Shown: positions 10,051 to 20,627 of the stretch, one piece after another | How the letters are laid out: each line of letters starts with the position of its first letter | Numbering within the stretch: the first letter of the stretch is position 1 | NCBI GenBank assembly: GCA_014904845.1 | Contig: MU119613.1 | Location: forward strand, 1-38,047 | From: Acephala macrosclerotiorum | Taxonomy: Eukaryota > Ascomycota > Leotiomycetes > Helotiales > Mollisiaceae | DNA length: 38,047 nt | Direction of reading: 5' to 3' | The notes under the pieces: model-generated | Database searches by the model: none | What the model saw: only the letters and a program-made list of their open reading frames with translations | Told to the model about the DNA's origin: nothing | Translations under genes and position numbers: made by a program

Positions 10051-12084
10051 GCTGAGTCTGACTTGTTGAAGCTGGGAGTGGGAGGTATGTGTAGGTAGGT
10101 GAGAAGGGGAAATAAAAAGTCAACACGCCTTTTCTTCAGCTCATGCGAATCTACACCCCGCATCTGGGCTTTAGACTATCGAAATCTTATTTTGTGACTT
10201 CGAAAGGCTCATCTTGCGTGATGAATGCTTCTTGACCTTCCTCTCGGATTGGCCGCCCGAGAAGCGTCTGAAGCGACAGAGGGTATGAAAGAATGGCGTC
10301 ACCTGGTAGTAAGAGCTTGTGACCTCTTTGTTCGTCGCACTAGGAAATATAGCGAGACAACAGCCTGTAGATTTCCAGTAGATGATCAACACGAGGTAAC
10401 GAGGCTTCTGCGGTGGTTTGTTGCATTATACATGGAGATAATTCGAGCGAGGGACCCCCCCCCCATTGATCATGCAATTAACAAGACAACGAGAGAGAGC
10501 GATTTATCTTTCGTGGGGAATTGAATGTTGTGACTATCAATCTTCTTCACCATGAAGAGCTGGAGAAGATATGATTGATGGATAGAGGTCAGATAAAGCA
10601 CGCAATGAATGAAGCCCACGTGAGAGGGATTCGAGTAGTGGAGCTCCAGATATGTCTTGAAGTCAGAGAAGCCCACCAGGTTCAAGGCAAGCCCAAAGCA
10701 AAGGCATAGAGAAGCGGAAGGCAAGACAGAAGCTAAAATGGGTATAACCGAGCCGTCGGTGACTAGATTGGTGCCGGTCGAGCTTTCCCAGCCATAGCTC
10801 TGGACACCTCCTGGAACAAGATTCCTTCGCAGCGTCTTTTTCGACCACAAATGAAACTAGATTCAACGCATGCGTTGAAAACAGCTAGGACACCATCTGT
10901 AAAATAGTACACATTCTCAATTGCCGCCCCTTTCTGGGGTGAAATAGCGAGTTGATGATAGCTTCTTGAATCGATGGAGTGTCTTGTGTCATACATGTCA
11001 AAGCCAAGAACGCAGGAGGGGCATGTGCAACTCTGTTTATGCTGAGCACCACTCAATAAAACCTCGATAGGCAGAAAAAGACTTATAGAATATCATACAA
11101 CCATAACGACAGCACTTGAAGATATAGGGCGAGTCTGGAGCAGACTGCGCGGTGGAAAGAGCACCAAAGATAGCCAACAACAGAGATCAATCAAGGCAAG
11201 GAACATATTCTGCTCCCACTGAATGCTGAAGCTGAGAAGGCAGAGTGGCAGTTCATGGGTGCCACTTGTACCACTCGTTGACATCTGTCAGCCTGTACTC
11301 TTTGATCGGAATGCATCTTGGGGTATTATCGTGCCATTGTTATGAAAAAGTGTTTAGAACAGCAGGCACTACGAGGAGACGGCTTGGAGCAGCATCTTGG
11401 GTATGTTCGAGCGAGTTCTCATTGTGGGAGAGGAAAATATTTGAAGCGTTGTTCAAAATCGCGACCAGATCCCTGCAGCGCGCTAAGGATTTGACGACAA
11501 CCCCACTCCATCGCCATAAGCGCTCATCTCCCTTATCAACCCATCTGCGAAGTCAACAAACCCTTTCAACCACCATAGATCACTCTGCAGATACAATCCC
11601 TCAGCAGCTAGGCTCGCCGAGTCGGCGAGGATGCCACGTCGCGATCCTGACCATAACCACTCGCCATGGCCGGTCGAAGGAAAGCATTCCCTGGATATCA
11701 AAGCATGCGAGACCATCTGCGGATGGTGCAACTATGAAACAAACAACACAGGAAAGGCAAGCCGTATGCGACAAGTCAGTAATCAAGCATCCCGTTGTCA
11801 TTGTGAGTAGTTCAAGCTGACCGGGTTCAATACTATGCGGGGAGCTATGTCGAAAACACGCTCGAAACTCCGTTAAGACAGATACTAATTGTGACTAGGG
11901 CCGCTGGTAGACCCGAGTTGTGGGTAGATACACGTTAGGAGTATATGTGTGGGTGCTGATGTTTTGGATTGGGATGTTGAAGAGGAGGCCAGAAACCGTT
12001 CTTGACGGGCATACCGCGAAGAAAGTCATGCCGTCCCCCCACCACGAGAATCAATCAGAGCCAGGAACGAGTCGGTAGCCTCGC
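10051..12084. other. Gene-poor interval, no supported gene
   Basis: Overlapping hydrophobic minus-strand frames (10470-10850, 10763-11056, 11093-11284) and a 191-codon plus frame at 11245-11820 are present. None joins into a convincing spliced protein and none shows a known motif. The minus frame at 11483-11731 has protein-like composition but no recognisable family. The interval may hold further decayed genes. Confidence 0.45.
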
Positions 12085-12088
12085 ACAG

Positions 12089-12560
12089 CGGCGAATTCTC
12101 CGTCGATTCCTCTACAAAGTGATGGGACAGTCTTGAAGGGGTGGCAGATCTCCAAGAGGCCTTCTCACAGTGAAGTCCTCGCAATCAACCCTCTCTACGA
12201 ACCCGACAAAACCAACCGTTGGCGGCGGCCCTCTCGATACGCACCCAGACAGCCCAGACCTTTTTTTCAGCGAGTTTGGAAAGATGGCAACCGACTCGCC
12301 GGTTCCTCCAAAAGGCCTGGCCCTATGAAGCCCGTGCCATTCTCTTCGAAACCGCGGTTACCCTACGGAGCCGGTACTATCATCCTATGGCGGCAGCTAT
12401 CTCGAATCGTGTATGCAGCAACCATAATCTGATCAGACTTTATTGGTGGACGAGCCGGGTTTTCCAAAAAGCTCCGTCGGCTCCAAGCTGGTGCGAATGA
12501 CGCTTCCAAAAAGGTTGGAGCAAATACCTCGTATCGGTGGCTCTCGATGCACACACCTAG
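12089..12560 (+). pseudogene. Degenerate reading frame of unknown family
   Basis: One plus frame looks protein-like across this stretch but carries nonsense codons. It passes ATG at 12121, TGA at about 12134, then SPRGLLTVKSSQ, HPDSPDLFFSEFGKM and PVPPKGLAL-[TGA]-SPCHSLRNRGYPTEP. LSSYGGSYLESCMQQP-[TAA]-SDQTLLVDEP and TLPKRLEQIPRIGGSRC-THLAV-[TAA] follow. Restoring CGA, CGA, CAA and CAA would open the frame throughout, so each stop is one C to T step. The two other plus frames are also partly open here, which weakens the case. I do not recognise the protein. Its Pro/Gly/Ser-rich character suggests a disordered or regulatory protein, but this is inference. Confidence 0.3.
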
Positions 12561-14571
12561 CAGTCTAAATTATCTCTCGACGAAGCTGCGAAGGAAGTCC
12601 ACACAACTACGAGCCGAAAACGCAAAAAGCGTTGTACTTGAAAAACGCGAAATAATCAACTCGTATTTTATAACACACACAACCATACTCCTACCATCCC
12701 GGATGCTACCATTTTCGAAAAATCGGGTTCTTTTCCAATATTCGAGAAGACAAATAGATCATTAATACCAGCTACATCAGTTACTTCGTAGAGCTCACCC
12801 ACGAACCATCCAGGGTCGCAGAAGGCGTACCCGCGTTCTTGATCTCATATCTCTCAGGATTATGGATTCCTTCTTCATGTTAAAGGTTAGTCGTTATGCT
12901 ATGGTCACGAGTCTACTAGAGGTAAGCTTGCAATCACAAGACTGCCAACAAACGATGTTGCAGTTGGACCATATGCAAGGCCATGCGCTCTCACCACGGG
13001 CAGATTTCGGAACATGATGAGTATATCGCGGTGCGATGCAAACTTCGTGAAGAAAGTGGTCTTGTGTCTGAGCAATAGTCTGCTGGGATTAAGAGAGTTT
13101 CTAAGGTAAGAGGTAATCCAAAGAAGAATAGAAAGTCTCTGGTCAACACTAGGGTAGTGGATGAACAGTAGGTAGGCATGATGACTTTGGTCAATAATGG
13201 TATTTATAGTGATAAATTGTTTAACAAATGTCCTATACTCGTATATTCTGATATAGTGAGCGAAAGTTTCGATTCATAGTGGCCAATAAAGAAGGTCATT
13301 TCAGGCACATCGACCTTTGAAGCTTGATGTGATGGAGTTTCGATGGCTCAGAAGAAGTTGAAGTAACGTAGCAATATTCAAAACGGTCCATATTAATGTT
13401 CATCCTGCTATCCCACCCGAAGCTTCAAGCACGAGAGCAGCCCATGATCCAAATTCTCCCCGAATAAAACAGTTAGAAGAAAAAAAGAGAAATGGATGCC
13501 GGGCTTTGCGGAAAGGAGGTTGGTGGGATTGTGGGATGATTCAAATAAAATGAGAGCATCGAGAGCCAGGACGGAGGAATCGAAGTGTACCAGTCACGTG
13601 TAGAACTTCTCCTAATTGAGCAAATAGTTCCCCAATAATGTACTTGCTATGTACGAGATAAGCTGAGGTTCAAGGTATTCCGAGCCGTTTTGGTTTTGTT
13701 GGACGCGCAATTCGATCCCGATTCTAATCTTCTGAAGAGAGAAAGAAAAAGAAGCGAAAAAGTTGGATGGATCGTACTGGGATATCTTCGAATTTGTTAT
13801 TGCGAGGTGAAAAATATGACTTTGCAGTACAGTACCATCATCAATGATGGCTAAATCTTAAGATAAAAAAAAATACCACCTACCTTGAGATCCAATGCAT
13901 TCCGGAGTGGCTAGACAAGGAACGTAGCCAATCTGCTAAAATGTAGTATAACCATCATGAATGCGACTTCAAACATCCATATCCCACAAAGCATCCCTTG
14001 GTGAGGGGTTGAACTGAATTAACGTCAAAATGATCAAATGAAGTCGGCGATGGTACAGCCAGAACCGGCTTTCCGTGTTCGCCGATCATAGCCGCGTCGC
14101 GAATCAAGCGCCGAAGACCGAGTTTTCGTGCTCTAACATCACGACCTTGAAAGTGAACTTCCCGGCATTCCAACCATTCGAAGTGCACAAACTCTTCCAG
14201 AGCATTCTCTGTTTCTTTTCCAATTCGTGTTTGGGTCGCACTTGCACCTCCTCTTTGGTCTGGGCGAACCTTCGGCTCGGGTCGTCGCTAACCTGACTTG
14301 GCGCCGGTGAGACATTGTTGGGAGCCTCTTTGGACAAGTTCCAGGCCACGCAACGAGTGCGCTTGCCCTCTGATCCACGTCGGACGGAGTTAACGTCCTT
14401 CTTCGTGAACCTTAACTTTGCCAACGTCGTTCTCTCCCTGGAAGAGGTTGCTCGCTGGTCCTGCGCTTGTGGACTGGTGTTGCTTACCCCACCCTTTCAC
14501 CGCATCTTGGATTCTGAGCACCAGCTCAGTGTTTTGGCCACGACAACAACTCTGGACACTTGGACGCCAGC
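12561..14571. other. Intergenic and sulfite oxidase upstream region
   Basis: Two kilobases without a supported gene. The left part is AT-leaning with short open frames only. The last 500 nt before the sulfite oxidase ATG are open in several frames on both strands, but show no family motif and probably form promoter and leader. No tRNA or repeat was recognised. Confidence 0.5.
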
Positions 14572-16278
14572 ATGTTTGCCTCGAAGGGTATCGTGAAGGT
14601 CGCCAGGCCAACAGAATGGATCGCAGCAACGAAGGCTCCAGCCTTACGCAGGACATTCTTTCGGAGCGCACAACCTAGCAGTAATGGAGGGTCGAAGATC
14701 GCATCGAAGCCCCCACGCAAACCCAATTCTCAATCGAAGTATCCACCACGTCGTACGGCCATCGTCACTGGATTTGCTGGCGGTGGATTCTTTTCGATTT
14801 TCCTTGGAGCTCGGCTCGACAAGACGAAAGAGCAGGATGTTTTCGTAGAAAAGAACGAAGTGGTCGAGGATGGAGGGATGAGGAAAATCAGATTGTTGGA
14901 GGTTAAGTCGCATGATGAATCGTCGTCGAGGCCTTGGGTCACAAGAGGGAATTCCGTGTACGATATCACGGACTGGATTGGTGTGCACCCAGGCGGTGAA
15001 GTGATTTTGCGAGCTGCTGGCGGTTCTATCGACGTGTATTGGGATATCTTCTCCATCCACAAGAAGCAAGATGTCTATGACATCCTTGAGCAGTACAAGA
15101 TTGGAGAAATTGACGAACAGGATCTGGTTGATGGGAAACTTCCGAATGAAGCGATTGATGATCCGTTCGTTACGGATCCAAAAAGATGTCCTGAGTTGAG
15201 GACACTGACAGCGAAGCCGTGTAATGCCGAGACTCCTAGGAAAGCGTTGGCGGAGTTTTTGACGCCGAATGAGAAATTCTATGTCAGGAACCATATGTGG
15301 GTTCCAGTCGTCGAGGAGGGGAAGCATGAGTTGACGGTCGAACTTCCTGACGGAGAGGAGAAATCGTACACGTTGAAGGAATTGAAGGAGCGGTTTCCGA
15401 CGCATAAAGTGACGGCGACGTTGCAATGCGCAGGGAACAGGAGGAAGGACATGACGGATAATCAACCCAAAGCAACGAATGGATTGCAATGGACAGCTGG
15501 CGCGATCTCGACTGCTGAATGGGAAGGCGTCAAGCTGAAAGATGTCCTTGCTGATGCCGGGCTTAAGCCAGATTCTCTCCCGGAAGATGCGAAGCATGCT
15601 CAGTTCACAGGTCTCGAGGCGTACGGAGCATCAATCCCGATGTCGAAAGCAGTCGATCCACATGGCGACGTTCTGTTGGCGTTCCGAATGAATGGAGAGG
15701 ACCTGCCACGCGACCACGGCTACCCGCTTAGAGTCATTGTCCCCGGAAACGTCGCAGCCAGATCCGTCAAGTGGCTTCGCAAGATCGTCATCTCCGACGA
15801 AGAATCGCTCTCTCAATGGCAGCGACGAGACTATAAATGCTTTGGGCCGAACGTATCAACTCCTGACTGGAGCAAAGCTAAGTCGATCCAGGAGATGCCC
15901 ATAACCTCCGCGATTACCGGGATCTCGAATGCTTCATCACTGCCGAAAGACTTGAAAGATGGTAAGCCCATTGCCGTCGAAGGATACGCATATTCTGGGG
16001 GAGGTCGAGAAATCGTACGTGTTGACATCAGTGTGGACGGCGGCAAGACCTGGGACCAAGCCGACTTGGTGGATGATCAGATGAATGGCGCGAAAGCATG
16101 GTGCTGGAAACGGTGGAGGTATTCTGGATTGAAACGAGACTCGGGGAAAACAACTGTCTTGGTGAAAGCGACAGATGAGGCCTATAACACACAGCCTGAA
16201 AGTTATGAAGCCATTTATAACCCGCGAGGAAATTTGGCAACGGCTTGGCATAGGGTAGAGATTGATTCTAAGACTTGA
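14572..16278 (+). CDS. Sulfite oxidase (haem- and molybdopterin-dependent, mitochondrial)
   Basis: Intronless gene of 568 residues. I use the ATG at 14572, the first ATG of the frame. Order: a basic Ser/Arg-rich mitochondrial-type presequence (residues 1-60), a membrane/IMS-sorting hydrophobic stretch (VTGFAGGGFFSIFLGARL, about 66-84), a cytochrome b5 domain with haem ligands in VHPGGE and SIHKKQDV, then the Mo-cofactor domain. That domain has KFYVRNHMWVPV, the Mo-ligand Cys in ATLQCAGNRR, and GLQWTAGAISTAEWEGVKL. GYPLRVIVPGNVAARSVKWL follows, and a C-terminal dimerisation domain (VDISVDGGKTWDQADL). The enzyme oxidises sulfite to sulfate in the intermembrane space and passes electrons to cytochrome c. 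All key residues visible to me are present and the frame is clean. It converges with the Zn2Cys6 regulator. The TauD-like oxygenase beyond could supply sulfite, which makes this trio of interest. Confidence 0.93.
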   Translation: MFASKGIVKVARPTEWIAATKAPALRRTFFRSAQPSSNGGSKIASKPPRKPNSQSKYPPRRTAIVTGFAGGGFFSIFLGARLDKTKEQDVFVEKNEVVEDGGMRKIRLLEVKSHDESSSRPWVTRGNSVYDITDWIGVHPGGEVILRAAGGSIDVYWDIFSIHKKQDVYDILEQYKIGEIDEQDLVDGKLPNEAIDDPFVTDPKRCPELRTLTAKPCNAETPRKALAEFLTPNEKFYVRNHMWVPVVEEGKHELTVELPDGEEKSYTLKELKERFPTHKVTATLQCAGNRRKDMTDNQPKATNGLQWTAGAISTAEWEGVKLKDVLADAGLKPDSLPEDAKHAQFTGLEAYGASIPMSKAVDPHGDVLLAFRMNGEDLPRDHGYPLRVIVPGNVAARSVKWLRKIVISDEESLSQWQRRDYKCFGPNVSTPDWSKAKSIQEMPITSAITGISNASSLPKDLKDGKPIAVEGYAYSGGGREIVRVDISVDGGKTWDQADLVDDQMNGAKAWCWKRWRYSGLKRDSGKTTVLVKATDEAYNTQPESYEAIYNPRGNLATAWHRVEIDSKT

Positions 16279-17118
16279 GAGCAGCGCTTGCTTGCATTCG
16301 GCCTATAATGACGCTTTGGAGGCCACACTGTTCGTTTTTCCTAGTACTTTCAAAAATGCAATGATTCGTTTAAAACTAAGTGAGATGCCCTAATTCGAGC
16401 GAGAAGAAGTGCTAAGATGATGTCCAGAGCAAGCGAAATCCAGACTCTCGATGTTGAGCCGAGTGAACACGACGAAAGCTGAGAGCACATTGCAATACTT
16501 CGAGACGAGTAACATGAGGTTATTCAGAAAGATTGGTGACAAGATCAGAAGAGTTTTGGAGGGGAAGAGAATATTATGATCGCTCTAAAGGCCTTAGCGT
16601 TGACCAGGGCGATTGCGTGCTCGACTTGACCACACGTGACACTATTCTCAAATTGTCAACACTTCGTAGACAGAATCACATTTGCATGGAAGATATGTTT
16701 GTAACGCCAATTTGATGTTGAAACAAACTTGAATTCGAACCCAAGATTATTCGGATTTCGAGGTTGTTTGGATCACGTGTTACGCTAGCTTTTCGTCGCA
16801 TCTTCCACCTTCCAACCTCAACCTCATCACCACCCACCGCGCCTTCCTAAGGCTACACAGCACCGCCCACTTCCTCTTGGAATCCAAATTCATTCTTCTC
16901 CTCGACACACTCACCGCCCCCAGCCAATCTAACAATTCATCTCGAACTCTCCAACCTACAATGCGAGCTCGCGAAGGCTAGCAACATCCATATGACCATA
17001 CGATAATTCAATTGAACCTATCTCCAATGCTTCAGAAGCCACTCTACTACGATAACTTACAATCGTACCCTGTCAGTCCCTCGTAGAGAAGCTCAAAGAT
17101 CCAAATCCCTCGAATTCT
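16279..17118. other. Convergent intergenic region
   Basis: Sulfite oxidase and the Zn2Cys6 regulator end facing each other across about 840 nt. Short frames such as 16533-16715 have no recognisable content. A pyrimidine-rich segment lies at 16795-16960. No gene supported. Confidence 0.5.
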
Positions 17119-19890
17119 TCACCGATACATTGGCATCCAAGGTGGTAATGCACCATCATTCATAGAAGAGATCGCCGTCTCTGCGGGCTGCCATTGCCAA
17201 CCTGGATCGGACGTCAAAAACATTTGCAGCTCATCGAACGCAGCTTGTTCGGCAGCACTTGGGTCATATGCGTTGTGGAGCCAAGGTTCCTCGCGCGTCC
17301 TGCCGATAAGGAGCTGTGTTGAGGGATTGTTATGGTTCTGGTTCTGTTGTGCTGGAGATGCAATCTTTTCTGGCTCGTGTTTTTCTGGGATTGCTTTGCG
17401 CGCCATGCGATATATCGAGAGTGGATTGAGGACGTAATCTGGAGCACTCTGAGCTGGAGTCCCAGGAACGCTTGACCTGCTGTCTCGGTTAGTGCTGAGC
17501 CATTGTAGCTGAAGCTCAAAATATACCTCTCAGAGTCATCATGATCAGGTGGATATGGCTCATAAGGCACAATGGAGCTTGGGACAAAATCTGATCCCAG
17601 CCCGGCTTTTTCAAGCATTACTTCTGCAGCTGAGTACTGTCCTACCAGTCAGCGACTTCACTTCCTGCGATCGAAGTACTTACCAAGGGATTCGCGATAG
17701 CACACAGCGAGCGCATCATTTTCAGTGCTTCTATGTTGCTCTTCAGAAGTGGAACGGTTTCTAGGATTGTTGTTTTGTTGCTATCTCTTGCGGGGTCGAT
17801 CAGCTGTGTGATATGGTAAAGCATGATGCGAGAGGCGTCGTATATGATTGATGGTATCCACGAATCAGCAAGCGTATTTGGTCCGTGTCGCATGGCTTCA
17901 GCGGTGATTAGAGAAACGCTCTTCCCATGTTCATAGAGAACGCTTTGCAATCGGCTGAGGAAACCATGTTGTTCTGGCGGAAACTCGAATGCTCCCCGCA
18001 ATTTGTAGAGTGCCGGTGCAGCAATTCGGTACAGATCGCACATGGTGTTTTGATAGGCAAGGTGAAGGAGACACAAAGCGCCAACTTGATTTGTTTCCTT
18101 ACGAATATAAATCGAAGCAGGCGTAAACTTGAGGGTGTCTGGCAGGGTTTCGTGCCAACTGCGGCATTCAGTGTCCAGCATCACAAACTCAGAATCTGGA
18201 AGCCATGGGTTTTTAGCAGTGCTGAGGTGTTTGATATATCTTGTGTGTTCGTAAGAATTTGGAATATACAGTTGTTTTCGGGCGTGGAACCTCACCTGAG
18301 CATTTTCCTTCTGATTTTCATGTGTCGAATGAAATGCGCCATCATACCCAGATTTTCGGCTGTGTTAGGGGGGACTGATTCCGGTGGGAGGAATCTCAAC
18401 ACCTCACCTTCTTCTAATGTCTGAGTTATGCATGGGAGCTGGAGCAGAAAACTTCTCTCATCGCAGGGCAATTGAATCTTGATGTCTCTCTCATCAAACA
18501 GTGTCAGTTGATCAACCCCACTTCCGACAAGAGTATCAAGGATGTAGCAGCTCCATGCCAGACGCCGCCGAGACTCTCTGTCGCCGGGTGAAGGGGCAAC
18601 TCTAGTATCTCTACAGAGTACATCTGTCGAGTACTCGAGATTGATCTGTAGTGCTTGAGCCATTCGTGCTGTGAGTCCACTAAGCATAAATGCATTTGCA
18701 TAATTTCCCATGCGAAGCTCATGGTCATGGAGAAGAACTGCAGCCTGAGATACAGTCAGTGCCCGTATGATATTCCTGGATCTGAAGAGGCAGAAATTCC
18801 AAAACAATTCGTTCTCACCATTAAATTCTCGACGGAGATGTCCCCCAAGTTCACAAGAGTTATTTTCCGGGCGGCTTTCGCCCACTGGTCGCCTGCTAAG
18901 AGAATTTCCTTATGCGAAAAACCTTCATTCTTGTTGCTGTATTCAACTGCATAGAGCCTGCCAAGACCTGTTCAGAACTTCTTCCTGCTCTAAGACTAGG
19001 CTAGACTCACTGGGCACCAAGGGCACAGATGATGCAGATGAGTGCATTTTCATTGTGGTCTGCAGCCACCTCGTCATCGATACGTTGCATGAACGACGGT
19101 TTATGGATGAAAGCAAAACATCGAAGAGGATGTAGATGCGTGAAGTACTGTTCCACCAGTAGGCGAAGCCTTGGAGTCTCCGGCAGCCGCGCCGATGTCA
19201 ACCTCTTTACCGTCAGCTTTTCTCCATGCCCATCGACTTTTAGGACTTTACCAAGGTGGAAGGCTGCCTCTCGTGCGGAGATTTTTTTCACCATTCTCTA
19301 TGTCAATTCTCCCATTTGTATCATCATTTAGTCGCTCTTCGCCGTGTTCATCTGGCTCCGCATCAACATCAAGCTGTCCACCTACTCATGGGGTGGCAGA
19401 AGCAAGTTTTCGTGTCCAAGCTGGAACTGAATCTTCCCCCCAGACGCATTGCAGCCTTTTCTGATGACACCTGGAGCATGACGGCTTGTCACCTGAGCAT
19501 CTGTTCTTGGAGGAGCGGCATTCAGTACATGACCGATAGGTACGCTTTCTCTTGGATCTGCTCTCGCTCCCATCTCTTACAGTAGTACCGTCATTCGAAT
19601 CCTGCAAAGAGGCCTGTTTTGCCCGTTCCGAGTGATCATTAGGTCCAGCACAATGCAGCTCGAGTCTCTCACAATTAGCACAAATGCCTGGTCGCTCACC
19701 ACACTTCACCTGTAAAAGTCAGTAAAACCTGGATTAACATGCGTCCGTTAGTTTGTCTGACTTTGCGAGCACGGCAGGTGCTGCAGCCTGTTCTGATTAG
19801 TGCCAGTGCGTCCTCTTTAGAACGAAATGAGGTGTTGAACTCACCGGCATGAGACCTTCGAGCCTTCGTCGCTCGCGGTGTCGCTTGCAT
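17119..19890 (-). CDS. Fungal transcription factor with two tandem Zn2Cys6 clusters, one in-frame TGA
   Basis: Nine exons can be spliced: 19845-19890, 19762-19787, 19386-19709, 19011-19297, 18819-18957, 18296-18744, 17684-18239, 17527-17636 and 17119-17470. They give 763 codons in one frame with a single interruption, TGA at 19386-19388 (codon 132), directly before a GTAGGT donor. Two complete CX2CX6CX6CX2CX6C clusters occur in the first 115 residues: CSTCRARKVKC...CANCERLELHC (created only by correct splicing of exons 1-3) and CTECRSSKNRC...CSRCHQKRLQC. A fungal-specific transcription factor domain follows: YFTHLHPLRCFAFIHKPSF, LTARMAQALQINLEYS, ESRRRLAWSCYILDTLVG. Such proteins are nuclear pathway regulators. 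Divergent from the TauD-like gene and next to sulfite oxidase, it may control them. The TGA is one step from CGA. Weak alternative donors upstream (GTCTGG, GTTCCA) would bypass it in frame. Otherwise the gene encodes only a 131-residue zinc-cluster protein, so it may be newly inactivated. Confidence 0.8.
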
Positions 19891-20627
19891 CGGGTTTACG
19901 CTCCGAACCTGCTATTCGGGGCATCGCCCTGAATGACGGTCGGTCGGGAACAAAAGGAGGGAGGCTACTTATATCTTTCAACTTGTGCGAGGCCAAAAGT
20001 GGGGCAAAATTACCCCGCAGTGGTACATCTCTACCAACATTAATGACAGATCTGCGACGCATTGCTTGCGGGAACCACGGGAGAAACTTATGATGTCACT
20101 GATCTTCTAGAAATTACAGTCGGAGAAGGATCCGGAACTTCGGCCACATTGTTTCTCAGAAACTTCCTCGTCCGCTCCGTGGTTACCCCTGAGTTGCTAA
20201 GCGAGCAAGCAGTCTTCTAGTCCTGTGCAGATGATACTCGTTGGTGATTATTTCACCGTCTACCGTTCAAATGAAATTTTAACAAATCATCTGAGGCATG
20301 ATGTGATTCTACTTCGAGTCGTGCATGCCAAATTTCCAAATTTCTTCGCAAAAGTGGGATAGATTACTCCTAGCTCCGGCTCGTCGCTTCGAGAGCCACA
20401 CAACCTGGGAATCCCTTCGCGGCTCCTCGGGCGGATCGTCGGGAATGCAGAAGAAGAGCTCGCAGTTGCACTACTGCCTTTGAGCACGCCATCGATGTGT
20501 GATATATCATCATCGAGAAGTTGCGTGTATTTCTGCTGAAACCATTCGCAACAAATTCAATCTTCAAGGAGATTATATAGCTGGTGCAGACTTCCTCCGA
20601 ACAATTCGACACCACACAACCACCAAA
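19891..20627. promoter_or_regulatory. Divergent promoter between regulator and TauD-like oxygenase
   Basis: The zinc-cluster regulator (start 19890, minus) and the TauD-like gene (start 20628, plus) diverge from this 737-nt interval, the usual arrangement for a pathway-specific fungal regulator and a target gene. Zn2Cys6 proteins commonly bind CGG-based triplets, and several CGG/CCG triplets are present here, but no clearly spaced pair stands out by eye. No gene is seen within it. Confidence 0.45.

Noticed and set aside
10470..11284. Overlapping hydrophobic minus-strand frames
   Set aside because: They cannot be joined by good splice sites into one protein and show no known membrane-protein family motif.
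11483..11731. 82-codon minus frame with protein-like composition
   Set aside because: No recognisable domain, and no spliced extension could be found on either side.
19386..19890. The zinc-cluster half as a separate small gene from the regulatory half
   Set aside because: The downstream exons join it in exact phase with a proper intron, and the combined layout is that of one zinc-cluster factor. The TGA is better read as a mutation.
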